Assembly (NCBI GenBank): GCA_029027985.1
Contig: CP119076.1
Coordinates: 930,001 to 994,000 of the forward strand
Reading direction: 5' to 3'
DNA: 64,000 nucleotides
Source of the DNA: Klebsiella aerogenes
GTDB taxonomy: Bacteria; Pseudomonadota; Gammaproteobacteria; Enterobacterales; Enterobacteriaceae
Shown in pieces: positions 21,317 through 30,179 of this stretch. The stretch's first letter is position 1, and the number at the start of each line of letters is the position of its first letter. A model generated the notes under the pieces. The model did no database searches. It was not told where the DNA came from and saw only the letters and a program-made list of their open reading frames with translations. The position numbers and the translations under genes are program-made.

Positions 21317-21405
21317 CGCCTTATCCGGGCTACCTAACGATATAGAACTGTAGCCCTGCTAAGCGCAGCGCGAGCAGGGAAATTCCCAGCGCTTATCCGG
21401 GCGAC
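21273..21405. repeat. Single inverted copy of the 85-bp REP unit between tcdA and csdE
   Basis: The segment matches, in reverse complement, more than one period of the array at 15233-15858: GCGAGCA.GGAACATC, CCGGATGGCGG, GCGCCTTATCCGGGCTACC, ATATAGAACTGTAGCC, CTGCTAAGCGCAGCGCGAGC, GCTTATCCGGG. It fills the gap between the convergent genes tcdA and csdE and runs into both reading frames: both stop codons fall inside it. It may act as a bidirectional terminator. Confidence 0.88.
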
Positions 21406-21833
21406 ACCTCGCGGGCGGCGGCGAGCACGGCTTCGCTTAGTGCGCTCAGCCCCTGGCTGCGCGAGGCGCTGAGTTGGCCGCGTAGGCCCAGTTCGTCAAA
21501 CAGCGCCAGCGGATCCTCGGCTAAAATCTCGGCGGCGCTTTTTCCTTCGCTGGCAGTCAGCAGCACCGCCAGCAGGCCGCGCACGATACGCCCTTCGCTA
21601 TCGCCGAAGAAGTGCATCTTACCCTCCGCATCGACTTGATACCCCAACCAGACGCGGTTTTCGCAGCCGGTAATCTCTTTCGCTTGCGCCCGGAGCGCCT
21701 CCGTTAGCGGCGGCAGCTTCTTGCCCAGCAAAATCAGCTGGCGGTATTTATCTTCCCACTGGCTCAGCGGGGCAAAGGTCTGGCGCAGCGTCGTTTCGTT
21801 GAGCGCGGCGGCAAAAACTTGAGTGCTTGTCAT
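21393..21833 (-). CDS. csdE: Sulfur acceptor protein CsdE
   Basis: SufE-like partner of the cysteine desulfurase CsdA, receiving persulfide sulfur on a conserved cysteine. The cysteine is C57 in [13 protein letters not shown]. The 146-residue length is normal. The start ATG overlaps the csdA stop by four bases, so the two are translationally coupled. The C-terminal codons ...SPG and TAA stop are part of the REP element CCCGGATAA. Its sulfur is thought to reach TcdA, encoded convergently next to it. Confidence 0.94.
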   Translation of the reverse strand: MTSTQVFAAALNETTLRQTFAPLSQWEDKYRQLILLGKKLPPLTEALRAQAKEITGCENRVWLGYQVDAEGKMHFFGDSEGRIVRGLLAVLLTASEGKSAAEILAEDPLALFDELGLRGQLSASRSQGLSALSEAVLAAAREVSPG

Positions 21834-23038
21834 TCATCCACCAGTATTTCCAGCGCGCGGTCGATAGCATGCACCAGCGCGTAAACATCATCTTGCGTAT
21901 TATACGGTGCGAACGAAGCGCGTAGCGTACCGTTGACGCCTAATGCCGCTAGCAGCGGCTGGGCGCAGTGCTGACCTGCGCGTAGCGCAATGCCGGACTC
22001 AGCCAGTAGAGTGACCATATCGCTATGGTGAATGCCGTCGAAATCAAAGGCCAGCAGGCTCGAATCCTGACAGCGGAATGAACGAAAACCCGGTCGCTTC
22101 GTCAGTTCCTCTTCCGCCAGCGTCGCCAGGCTGCGGCTCCAGCTCTCTGCCTGCGCGATATCTATCTCTTGCAGCCATTCCAGCGCGGCACAGAGCCCGA
22201 TGACCCCGGCAACGTTCGGCGTCCCGGCTTCGAAGCGCCAGGGCGCTGGCTGCGTTTTAAAACCGGCAAAGGAAACCTCGGTGATCATTTTCCCGCCGCC
22301 GAGCCATGGTGACATGTCCGCCAGCAGTTCGCTTTTGCCGTACAGCGCGCCGATACCGGTCGGGCCATACAGTTTGTGGGCGGAAAAGGCGTAAAAATCG
22401 ATATCCAGCGCCTGCACGTCCGCCGGGAAGTGCACCGCGCCCTGAGCGCCGTCAACCATCACCACCATATTGGCTTCGTGAGCGAGGCGGATAGCGAGCG
22501 GCAGCTCCGGACAACCGCCGGTAACATTGGACATCTGGCCAATGGCCAGTACTCGGCTGCGTGGGGTGATCAGCGAGTTCAGTTGGGAAATGTCCGGCAG
22601 GCGATTGGCGCCTAGCGGTAATTTGACGACCTGCGCGCCAGTTTGTTCGGCAACCATTAACCACGGCACCAGATTGGCGTGGTGTTCGGCCTCGCTGACG
22701 ATAATCTCATCGCCGGGGCGCAGGCGTGGGCGCACGTAGCTTTGCGCCACCATATTGATGGCTTCAGTGGTACCGCGGGTCCAGATGATGTCTTTGCCGG
22801 AAGGGGCGTTGAGCCAACTCGCGACGCGTTCGCGCGCCTCTTCATAGCGCTCGGTCAGACGCTGGGCGGCGGCAAATTGGCTACGATGTACGTTGCCAGC
22901 GCTCAACCGATAAAACTGGTCGCTGGCGTCGATCACGGCCAGCGGTTTTAGCGCCGTCGCTGCGCTATCCAGATAGACGCCGGCATCCGCCAGAGCGGGA
23001 AACTGGGCGCGAAAGTGAGCGGGGTTGAATGCGTTCAT
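21830..23038 (-). CDS. csdA: Cysteine desulfurase CsdA
   Basis: PLP-dependent class V aminotransferase-fold enzyme that removes sulfur from cysteine (or cysteine sulfinate and selenocysteine) as an enzyme-bound persulfide. The PLP lysine is in [13 protein letters not shown], the active cysteine in [11 protein letters not shown], and [12 protein letters not shown] precedes. I start at ATG 23038 (MNAFNPAHF), behind GAGGAAT, giving 402 residues as in K-12; the frame is open about 100 bp further upstream but without similarity. In K-12 ygdI lies just upstream; here the next feature is gcvB. Confidence 0.95.
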   Translation of the reverse strand: MNAFNPAHFRAQFPALADAGVYLDSAATALKPLAVIDASDQFYRLSAGNVHRSQFAAAQRLTERYEEARERVASWLNAPSGKDIIWTRGTTEAINMVAQSYVRPRLRPGDEIIVSEAEHHANLVPWLMVAEQTGAQVVKLPLGANRLPDISQLNSLITPRSRVLAIGQMSNVTGGCPELPLAIRLAHEANMVVMVDGAQGAVHFPADVQALDIDFYAFSAHKLYGPTGIGALYGKSELLADMSPWLGGGKMITEVSFAGFKTQPAPWRFEAGTPNVAGVIGLCAALEWLQEIDIAQAESWSRSLATLAEEELTKRPGFRSFRCQDSSLLAFDFDGIHHSDMVTLLAESGIALRAGQHCAQPLLAALGVNGTLRASFAPYNTQDDVYALVHAIDRALEILVDE

Positions 23039-23135
23039 GGAATTCCTCATTTCGATATCACGATCGTCGCGCAAATTCCCCATTAGGGCAAGGCTGGTGA
23101 TAGAGAGGGGGAGGGAGGAGCGGGGATTTTTCGGC

Positions 23136-23342
23136 AAAAAAAAGCACCGCGCATTGCGGTGCTACATTAAATCACTATGGACAGACAGGGTAAATGTACA
23201 GGAAGTGAAAAGGGTAGCCTCGCTACCATGGTCTGCAAAACCAGACCAATTGCAAACACAACAACACAACATCACAACCGTAAGCCAAAAGCTTGTTGGA
23301 ACACGCATTCCAAAAAAAGCTTTTCGTTCCGGCTCAGGAAGT
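23136..23342 (-). ncRNA. gcvB: Small regulatory RNA GcvB
   Basis: Hfq-dependent sRNA that represses many amino-acid and peptide transporter mRNAs. The 207-nt gene reads, on the minus strand, ACTTCCTGAGCCGGAACG at its 5' end. The G/U-rich R1 seed region (TGTGATGTTGTGTTGTTGTG) follows in the middle, and it ends in a GC-rich hairpin (GCACCGC/GCGGTGC) with eight T. The 5' end and seed match E. coli GcvB as I know it; the hairpin near the 5' end differs in sequence but keeps pairing. It is divergent from its activator gcvA, as in other enterics. Confidence 0.95.
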
Positions 23343-23348
23343 GCCGCC

Positions 23349-23377
23349 ACTATAGGTATTTGCTGGTAGAAGCTCAA
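23349..23377 (-). promoter_or_regulatory. gcvB promoter
   Basis: Minus strand TTGAGC, 17 bp, TATAGT, ending 7 bp before the GcvB 5' end. Spacing is ideal. GcvA is known to activate this promoter from upstream sites in the shared intergenic region; a CTAAT motif associated with GcvA binding is at about 23410. Confidence 0.82.
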
Positions 23378-23471
23378 CGGACAATTTATAATGTCTCAGA
23401 TAAAAAAAACTAATAGGTTAACTGTTGTTTCCTATTTGTTAAATCTCGTTAACAACTCAGTCAGAATAACC

Positions 23472-24389
23472 ATGTCGAAGCGATTACCACCTCTGAACGC
23501 ATTACGTGTTTTTGATGCAGCCGCCCGTCACCTGAGCTTCACTCGCGCAGCCGATGAGCTTTTTGTGACACAGGCCGCAGTAAGTCACCAAATCAAGTCC
23601 CTGGAGGACTTTCTTGGCCTGAAGCTGTTTCGCCGACGCAACCGTTCGCTGCTGTTGACAGAAGAAGGACAAAGCTATTTTCAGGATATTAAAGAGATTT
23701 TTTCGCAGCTCACCGAAGCCACGCGTAAGCTGCAGGCCCGCAGCGCCAAAGGGGCGTTAACGGTTAGTTTATTGCCTAGTTTCGCCATTCAGTGGCTGGT
23801 CCCCAGACTCTCAAGCTTTAACTCAGCTTATCCGGGGATTGATGTGCGAATCCAGGCGGTAGACCGTCAGGAAGACAAATTGGCTGACGACGTCGACGTG
23901 GCGATTTTCTATGGCCGCGGTAACTGGCCAGGGCTGCGTGTTGAAAAATTGTACGCCGAATATTTGCTGCCTATTTGTTCGCCACTGCTGTTAACCGGCG
24001 ACAAAGCGTTGAAAACGCCAGCCGATCTGGCGCAACATACGCTGCTACATGACGCTTCTCGCCGCGACTGGCAAACTTATACCCGGCAACTGGGTCTAAA
24101 CCATATTAATGTGCAACAGGGACCGATATTTAGCCACAGCGCGATGGTGCTGCAGGCGGCAATCCATGGGCAAGGCGTTGCACTGGCCAACAATGTCATG
24201 GCGCAGTCCGAAATTGAAGCAGGCCGTTTAGTCTGCCCGTTTAATGATGTTCTGGTCAGTAAGAACGCGTTTTACCTTGTTTGTCATGACAGTCAGGCTG
24301 AACTGGGTAAAATAGCCGCTTTCCGCCAGTGGATTTTAGCGAAGGCGGCGAGCGAACAAGAAAAATTCCGCTTTCGTTATGAACAATAA
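23472..24389 (+). CDS. gcvA: LysR-type regulator GcvA
   Basis: Transcription factor that activates the glycine cleavage operon gcvTHP when glycine is abundant and drives gcvB. The N-terminal winged helix-turn-helix spans about residues 6-65 (LSFTRAADELFVTQAAVSHQ is the recognition part), followed by a periplasmic-binding-like effector domain. I start at ATG 23472 (MSKRLPPLNALRVFD), giving the standard 305 residues; the open frame upstream contains the gcvA promoter area. Divergent from gcvB, so GcvA can bind between and control both. Confidence 0.97.
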   Translation: MSKRLPPLNALRVFDAAARHLSFTRAADELFVTQAAVSHQIKSLEDFLGLKLFRRRNRSLLLTEEGQSYFQDIKEIFSQLTEATRKLQARSAKGALTVSLLPSFAIQWLVPRLSSFNSAYPGIDVRIQAVDRQEDKLADDVDVAIFYGRGNWPGLRVEKLYAEYLLPICSPLLLTGDKALKTPADLAQHTLLHDASRRDWQTYTRQLGLNHINVQQGPIFSHSAMVLQAAIHGQGVALANNVMAQSEIEAGRLVCPFNDVLVSKNAFYLVCHDSQAELGKIAAFRQWILAKAASEQEKFRFRYEQ

Positions 24390-24432
24390 CGGCCTGATGA
24401 GCAGGCGTTAACTGACTTTGTAAGGTATTAAC

Positions 24433-24828
24433 ATGACCAGCCGTTTTATGCTGATTTTTGCCGCCATCAGCGGCTTTATCTTTGTGGCTTTGGGCGCCTT
24501 TGGCGCACACGTATTAAGTAAATCTTTGGGTGCGGCCGAGATGGCCTGGATCCATACCGGCCTTGAGTATCAGGCGTTTCACACGCTGGCTATCTTAGGT
24601 CTTTCCGTCGCCATGCAGCGGCGGATTAGCATCTGGTTTTATTGGAGCAGCGTATTTTTGGCGCTGGGAACCGTGTTGTTCAGCGGCAGCTTATATTGCC
24701 TGGCGCTGTCGCATTTACGCCTGTGGGCGTTCGTTACCCCGGTGGGCGGCGTCAGCTTCCTCGCCGGTTGGGTATTAATGTTAATTGGTGCAATTCGTCT
24801 GAAACGTAAGGGCGTTGTTCATGAATAA
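24433..24828 (+). CDS. ygdD: YgdD, DUF423 inner-membrane protein
   Basis: A 131-residue protein with four predicted membrane helices ([21 protein letters not shown] at the N-terminus; [21 protein letters not shown] near the C-terminus). It belongs to the widespread DUF423 family, whose function is not known. It overlaps rlmM by 8 bp (ATGAATAA), a coupling conserved in enterics. Confidence 0.92.
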   Translation: MTSRFMLIFAAISGFIFVALGAFGAHVLSKSLGAAEMAWIHTGLEYQAFHTLAILGLSVAMQRRISIWFYWSSVFLALGTVLFSGSLYCLALSHLRLWAFVTPVGGVSFLAGWVLMLIGAIRLKRKGVVHE

Positions 24829-25921
24829 GGTTGTCCTCTATTGTCGCCCCGGGTTTGAGAAAGAGTGCGCAGCAGAAATTACCGATAAGGCAGCCCGCCT
24901 TGAGGTATTTGGTTTTGCCCGAGTCAAAGATGACTCCGGCTATGTGATTTTTGAGTGTTATCAGCAGGGCGATGGCGAGAAGCTGGTGCGCGATCTGCCG
25001 TTCAGCTCGCTGATTTTTGCCCGCCAGATGTTCGTGGTTGGCGAACTGTTGCGCGACTTGCCGCCGGAAGACCGCGTCACGCCGATCGTCGGCATGCTGC
25101 AGGGCGTAGTGGAGAAAGGCGGCGATCTGCGCGTTGAGGTAGCCGACACCAACGAAAGTAAAGAGCTGATGAAGTTCTGCCGCAAGTTCACGGTTCCGCT
25201 GCGCGCGGCGCTGCGAGAAGCTGGCGTACTGACCAACTACGAAACACCGAAGCGCCCGGTCGTACATGTGTTCTTTATCGCTCCCGGTTGCTGTTATACC
25301 GGCTATTCCTTTAGCAATAACAACTCGCCGTTCTATATGGGCATCCCGCGTCTGAAGTTCCCTTCCGATGCGCCGAGCCGTTCAACCCTTAAACTGGAAG
25401 AGGCGTTTCACGTCTTTATTCCGGCGGATGAGTGGGATGAGCGTCTGGCGAATGGCATGTACGCGGTGGATCTTGGTGCCTGTCCGGGCGGTTGGACCTA
25501 TCAACTGGTGAAGCGCAACATGTGGGTCTCTTCAGTCGATAACGGTCCGATGGCGCAGAGCCTGATGGATACCGGGCAGGTGACCTGGCTACGCGAAGAT
25601 GGTTTCCGTTATCGCCCGACCCGCAACAACATCTCGTGGATGGTGTGCGATATGGTGGAGAAACCGGCGAAAGTGGCGGCGCTGATGGCGCAGTGGCTGG
25701 TGAACGGCTGGTGTCGCGAGACCATCTTTAACCTCAAGCTGCCGATGAAAAAGCGCTATGAAGAGGTATCGCAAAACCTGTCCTATATCCAGGCGCAGCT
25801 TGATGAACACGGTATTAACGCGCAGATTCAGGCGCGTCAGTTATACCACGACCGCGAAGAAGTGACCGTACACGTGCGTCGCCTGTGGGCGGCGGTCGGC
25901 GGTCGTCGCGACGAACGTTAA
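24821..25921 (+). CDS. rlmM: 23S rRNA C2498 ribose 2'-O-methyltransferase RlmM
   Basis: SAM-dependent methyltransferase that modifies C2498 in 23S rRNA before 50S assembly. It has an N-terminal THUMP-like region and a C-terminal Rossmann domain with the SAM motif [23 protein letters not shown] and [12 protein letters not shown] choose ATG 24821 ([15 protein letters not shown]), two codons inside the longest frame, giving 366 residues as in K-12. In K-12 the fuc cluster follows; here xni follows directly, convergently, across a 43-bp gap. Confidence 0.95.
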   Translation: MNKVVLYCRPGFEKECAAEITDKAARLEVFGFARVKDDSGYVIFECYQQGDGEKLVRDLPFSSLIFARQMFVVGELLRDLPPEDRVTPIVGMLQGVVEKGGDLRVEVADTNESKELMKFCRKFTVPLRAALREAGVLTNYETPKRPVVHVFFIAPGCCYTGYSFSNNNSPFYMGIPRLKFPSDAPSRSTLKLEEAFHVFIPADEWDERLANGMYAVDLGACPGGWTYQLVKRNMWVSSVDNGPMAQSLMDTGQVTWLREDGFRYRPTRNNISWMVCDMVEKPAKVAALMAQWLVNGWCRETIFNLKLPMKKRYEEVSQNLSYIQAQLDEHGINAQIQARQLYHDREEVTVHVRRLWAAVGGRRDER

Positions 25922-25932
25922 TCAGCAGCGCG

Positions 25933-25961
25933 CCCCGGCAGACGTATCAGTGTGGCCGGGG
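25933..25961. terminator. Bidirectional hairpin between convergent rlmM and xni
   Basis: Stem CCCCGGC/GCCGGGG (7 bp) with a 15-nt loop in the 43-bp gap between two converging genes. It has no clear T run on either side, so termination efficiency is uncertain. Confidence 0.55.
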
Positions 25962-25964
25962 GAG

Positions 25965-26723
25965 TCAGGCGGATGGCAACCGCAACTGCTGCAGGTTGCC
26001 ATCCAGCTGTAAATCGGTTTGCAGGCGGGCTATTTCCCGGCAGGTAAACGCCATCTCTTTATGCTCTTCCAGCTTTTTGCGCCATTTATCCGGCACCTCC
26101 GCCAGCTGCGCGTAAATACCTTCTAAATCCTGAAAATCCGTTAATAGTTGAGCCGCGCTTTTTGGCCCGATCCCGGCGACACCCGGGACTTTAGAGCTGC
26201 TAATCCCCGCCAGCCCCCAGTAATCCGGCAGCTGTTCCGGCGTCACGCCGAATTCGTTGGCGATGAACGGCGCATCAAGCCAGCGCTTTTGGAAATAATC
26301 GCGGATACGGATCGTGGGCGACAGTAGCTGGCAGTAACCTTTATCGGTTGAGACGATGGTGGCCTGGTGTCCGGCCTGGGCCACTTTCACGGCGAGCGTA
26401 GCCGCCAGATCGTCCGCCTCGCTGCCGGGTAACGCCCAACAACGGATGCCGCGCTGTTCGAAGGCTGCCCGCAGCGCCGGCATTTCCGCTTCCAGCGTTT
26501 CCGGCATCGGCGCGCGCCCGGCTTTATATTCCGGCAGCCGCTGATGACGCCAGCCGTGAGCGCGATCTTCATCGTCGAACACCGCCACGGCATGCGTGGG
26601 CTGGCTGTGGAGGATCAGCTGTTCTAAAGCGTGCAGGCAGGTATCCGCGCAGGGTGAGCCCTGTACCGCATGAATGCGGCGAATCAGATTGAGTGCGTCG
26701 ACGATTAACAGATGAACAGCCAC
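25965..26723 (-). CDS. xni: Flap endonuclease Xni (ExoIX)
   Basis: Member of the 5'-3' exonuclease/flap endonuclease family related to the N-terminal domain of DNA polymerase I. Visible motifs: [15 protein letters not shown] (first metal aspartate), [40 protein letters not shown] and the helix-hairpin-helix [22 protein letters not shown]. Enteric Xni lacks part of the full acidic cluster and acts as a structure-specific endonuclease. It has 252 residues, near the usual length. It lies downstream of sdaB, 155 bp away, and probably has its own promoter. Confidence 0.93.
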   Translation of the reverse strand: MAVHLLIVDALNLIRRIHAVQGSPCADTCLHALEQLILHSQPTHAVAVFDDEDRAHGWRHQRLPEYKAGRAPMPETLEAEMPALRAAFEQRGIRCWALPGSEADDLAATLAVKVAQAGHQATIVSTDKGYCQLLSPTIRIRDYFQKRWLDAPFIANEFGVTPEQLPDYWGLAGISSSKVPGVAGIGPKSAAQLLTDFQDLEGIYAQLAEVPDKWRKKLEEHKEMAFTCREIARLQTDLQLDGNLQQLRLPSA

Positions 26724-26878
26724 AAGATACCTCCCTTTATTCTACGGGCATTAAGGGTAACATCGGCGGCGGTATGAGGCTATCGGCACGGCGAGGATCG
26801 GGAATCAGGCTCGCAGATTGAGTACAGCTTCGGGGAGTGAGTTGGCCCGACATGCCGAAGCGTGCCGGGCCAGAGGCG

Positions 26879-28246
26879 TTAGTCGCAGGCGACGATTTTC
26901 ATCGCCAGGCCACCGCGGGAGGTTTCACGGTATTTGGCGTTCATATCTTTGCCTGTTTCATACATGGTCTCGATAACTTTATCGAGGCACACGCGCGGTT
27001 CGCTGGTACGGCGTAATGCCATCCGCGCGGCATTGACCGCTTTCACCGCCGCGATAGCATTACGTTCGATACACGGCACCTGCACCTGCCCGGCAACCGG
27101 GTCACAGGTCAGGCCAAGGTTATGCTCCATACCGATCTCTGCGGCGATGCACACCTGCGCCGGGCTACCGCCCAGCAGCTCCGCCAGACCGGCCGCCGCC
27201 ATTGAGCAGGCTACGCCGACTTCTCCCTGGCAGCCGACTTCGGCGCCGGAGATAGAGGCGTTCATCTTATACAGCGAGCCAATGGCGCTGGCGACCAGCA
27301 TATAGCGGGCCAGCGAGTTGGCGTTCACCTTGCGGATAAACTTGTCGTAGTAGGCCAGCACCGCCGGAACGATGCCGCAGGCGCCGTTCGTCGGCGCGGT
27401 CACCACGCGGCCACCAGCGGCGTTCTCTTCGTTCACCGCCAGCGCGAACATGTTGATCCAGTCCACTACCGCCATCGGGTCGCTGTTGGTATTGTCCTGG
27501 CTTACCAGCATGCGGCGCAACGCGGCGGCGCGGCGAGGAACACGCAGTTTACCCGGCAGTACGCCTTCCGTGGTGATGCCGCGCTCAATACCGGCGCTCA
27601 TCACCTCCCATACTGCGGCGAAGTGCTGTTCCAGCTCTTCTTTGCTGTGCAACGCCAGTTCGTTCTGCATCATCAGGCCGGAGAGGGACAAGCCGGTTTC
27701 GCTGCAGTGTTTTTGCAAGTCGGCGGCGTTTTTGTACGGATAAGGTACGGCGACCGGCGCCTCGGTCGTCAGGCCGAAGTGTTCTTCATCAACGATAAAA
27801 CCGCCGCCGATGGAGTAATACGTCTGGCTATACAGCACCTTGTCGCCACTCAGCGCAGTGATGCGCATGCCGTTCTCATGCAACGACAGATTGTCGGCAT
27901 GGAAATTCATGCACTGATCGACCGGGAACTGGACTTCGTGCTGGCCGTTCGCCAGCAGCAGGCGACCATGGGTATTAACGTCCTGAATAAAGCCAGGAAT
28001 AGCGTCGATGTCGACGGTATCCGGCAGATTGCCGGCGAGCCCCATAATAATGGCGATATCGGTATGGTGGCCTTTGCCGGTTAGAGACAGAGAGCCATAA
28101 ACGTCGACGACAACTTTGCTGACGTCAGCCAGCAGGCCGCGCGCAATCAGGTCGTCAGTGAATTGTTTGCCCGCTTTCATCGGTCCAACGGTATGGGAGC
28201 TGGAAGGGCCAATGCCGATTTTGAAGATATCGAATACGCTGATCAT
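26879..28246 (-). CDS. sdaB: L-serine dehydratase SdaB
   Basis: Iron-sulfur L-serine deaminase, converting serine to pyruvate and ammonia. The 455-residue product has the alpha/beta fused arrangement of enteric enzymes: N-terminal FKIGIGPSSSHTVGPMKAG, the central APTNGACGIVPAVLAYY, GAEVGCQGEVGVACSMAAAG and IGMEHNLGLTCDPVAGQVQVPC, whose cysteines ligate the 4Fe-4S cluster. It is cotranscribed behind the serine transporter sdaC, 66 bp downstream, so uptake and catabolism of serine are coupled. Distinguished from SdaA by the sdaC neighbour. Confidence 0.96.
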   Translation of the reverse strand: MISVFDIFKIGIGPSSSHTVGPMKAGKQFTDDLIARGLLADVSKVVVDVYGSLSLTGKGHHTDIAIIMGLAGNLPDTVDIDAIPGFIQDVNTHGRLLLANGQHEVQFPVDQCMNFHADNLSLHENGMRITALSGDKVLYSQTYYSIGGGFIVDEEHFGLTTEAPVAVPYPYKNAADLQKHCSETGLSLSGLMMQNELALHSKEELEQHFAAVWEVMSAGIERGITTEGVLPGKLRVPRRAAALRRMLVSQDNTNSDPMAVVDWINMFALAVNEENAAGGRVVTAPTNGACGIVPAVLAYYDKFIRKVNANSLARYMLVASAIGSLYKMNASISGAEVGCQGEVGVACSMAAAGLAELLGGSPAQVCIAAEIGMEHNLGLTCDPVAGQVQVPCIERNAIAAVKAVNAARMALRRTSEPRVCLDKVIETMYETGKDMNAKYRETSRGGLAMKIVACD

Positions 28247-28271
28247 GATGTATTCCAGTACTGTCGGAAAG

Positions 28272-28293
28272 CGCGCCGCCGTTAAGCGGCGCG
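28272..28293 (-). other. Intercistronic hairpin between sdaC and sdaB
   Basis: Perfect 8-bp stem CGCGCCGC/GCGGCGCG with a 6-nt loop in the 66-bp gap. There is no T run after it on the minus strand, so an mRNA-stabilising or attenuating role for differential sdaC/sdaB expression is more likely than full termination. Confidence 0.6.
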
Positions 28294-28312
28294 AGGGGAG
28301 GTTTTTACAGAA

Positions 28313-29602
28313 TTAGCTGAACAGAGAGTAGAAAATCGCGGAGATGGCAATCAGACCCATAATCACAACGAAGACGTTGCTGATGTGGCCGCTGTATTTG
28401 CGCATGGCCGGAACTTTCTGGATAGCATACATCGGCATCAGGAACAGGATCATCGCGATAATCGGACCGCCCAGGGTTTCGATCATGCCGAGGATGCTTG
28501 GGTTCAGAGTTGCCACAATCCAGGTGGTGACCAGCATAAACAGCGCGGTCAGCTTGTTCAGTTTGTTGATTTCGATGGTTTTGCCTTTGCCGCGCAGAGA
28601 CTTAATCACCATGCCGTTAAAGCCTTCACGAGCGCCCAGGTAGTGGCCGAGGAAGGATTTGGTGATCGCAATCATCGCGATGATCGGCGCCATCCAGGCG
28701 ATAACCGGTGCGTTAAAGTGGTTCGCCAGGTAAGACAGAATCGAGATGTTCTGATCTTTTGCCGCCGCCAGGTCTGCCGGAGACAGGCTCAGTACGCAGC
28801 TGAAGACGAAGAACATAACGGTCAGCACCATCATGATATGAGCGCGAGCCAGGATGCTGGAACATTTTTTCTCTGCGCCTTCGCCGTACTCTTCACGCTT
28901 CGCGACCGCGAAGGAGGAGATGATCGGCGAGTGGTTAAAGGAGAAGACCATCACCGGAATCGCCAACCACAGGGTCATCAGCAGGCCGTTGCCGGTTACC
29001 GTGCCGCCGCTCAGCGACAGGGTTTCCAGCGCCGCGCCGTTCCACTGCGGGATCAGGTACAGAGCCAGAATCATCAGCGCGATAACGAACGGGAACACCA
29101 GGATGCTCATCGCTTTCACGATCATCTGCTCGCCGAAACGAACGATGGTCATCATGCCGACGATCAGGATCAGGGACAGAATAGCGCGCGGCGGCGGCGT
29201 CATGTGCAGCTGGTGCGCCATGAAGCTTTCGACGGTGTTGGTGATAGCCACGCTATAAACCAGCAGAATCGGGTAGATAGCGAAGAAGTAGAGCAGAGTA
29301 ATCAACTTACCTGCACCCACGCCAAAGTGTTCTTCAACGACTTCGGTGATGTCTTCGCCCGGGTTTTTACCGGAAAGCACGAAGCGGGTCATGCCGCGGT
29401 GTGCGAAGAAGGTCATCGGGAAGGCCAGAATAGCCATGATAATCAGTGGGATCATACCGCCGACGCCGGCGTTGATCGGTAGGAACAAAACGCCCGCGCC
29501 GATAGCTGTGCCGTACAGGCCCAACATCCACATGGTATCCGTTTTGCGCCATCCGCTGCGGGATTCACCCGAAACGATAGTGCTGGTCTGTGTGGTTTCC
29601 AT
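28313..29602 (-). CDS. sdaC: Serine:H+ symporter SdaC
   Basis: Inner-membrane transporter of the hydroxy/aromatic amino-acid permease family, with about 11 hydrophobic helices (for example [19 protein letters not shown] near the N-terminus). I start at ATG 29602 ([15 protein letters not shown]), behind CAGGAGATACAG, giving 429 residues as in K-12; the frame extends 13 codons upstream without support. First gene of sdaC-sdaB. In K-12 the operon is CRP-dependent; I do not see a clear consensus CRP site here. Confidence 0.96.
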   Translation of the reverse strand: METTQTSTIVSGESRSGWRKTDTMWMLGLYGTAIGAGVLFLPINAGVGGMIPLIIMAILAFPMTFFAHRGMTRFVLSGKNPGEDITEVVEEHFGVGAGKLITLLYFFAIYPILLVYSVAITNTVESFMAHQLHMTPPPRAILSLILIVGMMTIVRFGEQMIVKAMSILVFPFVIALMILALYLIPQWNGAALETLSLSGGTVTGNGLLMTLWLAIPVMVFSFNHSPIISSFAVAKREEYGEGAEKKCSSILARAHIMMVLTVMFFVFSCVLSLSPADLAAAKDQNISILSYLANHFNAPVIAWMAPIIAMIAITKSFLGHYLGAREGFNGMVIKSLRGKGKTIEINKLNKLTALFMLVTTWIVATLNPSILGMIETLGGPIIAMILFLMPMYAIQKVPAMRKYSGHISNVFVVIMGLIAISAIFYSLFS

Positions 29603-30179
29603 CTGTATCTCCTGGAGGAAGCAACAAAATCTAATAAACAAAAACGATTAAATAATACGAAATTCGCTGGTTTACGGTTTTTTAGAAATTATCTCCGTAA
29701 CAATTGGGCGGAAAGATACATTTATACGGGAAATACATCAGTGATCGGGATCCCAAATGCAATAATCCACTTTAAATGTGAATGTTTTTAGTCCAACAGT
29801 CTGTTTATGGTGATCAGCCAGATAAATGTGGCGCGAAGGCTATCATTTGCAGCATATGAGATAAAAGCTCTGTTATCGAATAACGACGTTTTTGCTGCAA
29901 AAAAGTGATGTAAACGACGTTTTTTCGCCAGAATGTTATTTTTTTGGTGGATTTTATTGCTCTTTTTGGAAACGCAAACGATTGGCTAAGTGGAAACTCT
30001 ACGAATTATTTATCAGATAAATTAATTAACTGGAAATGACGAGCAGCAGAATCAGGCAACCAAAGTGTCAAAACGTCAATAAAGATAGGGGCTATGGCAT
30101 TGGACGGCGGGGAAAACGTCGCTGAAGGGAGAGACGCCCGGGCAGGGCGTTGACCACCGCCCGGGAAAAGCAGGGGAAA
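29603..30179. promoter_or_regulatory. 577-bp AT-rich region upstream of sdaC, downstream of ppnN
   Basis: No gene is visible. The segment is much more AT-rich than its neighbours and must hold the sdaC promoter. Notable motifs are two copies of AACGACGTTTTT at 29882 and 29913 (31 bp apart, about three helical turns), each containing the palindrome AACG-A-CGTT, and ACGCAAACGATTGGCT at 29972, which resembles a PurR or other LacI-family operator. The ppnN-proximal end has a GC-rich inverted repeat (CCCGGGC...GCCCGGG, about 30137-30164) that may end the ppnN transcript. Confidence 0.5.

Noticed and set aside
28385-29482. 365-codon open frame antisense to sdaC
   Set aside because: Low-complexity His/Gln/Asp/Arg-rich product produced by the hydrophobic codons of sdaC on the other strand.
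29603-30179. CRP site for sdaC
   Set aside because: K-12 sdaC responds to CRP, but I found no convincing TGTGA-N6-TCACA match in this region.
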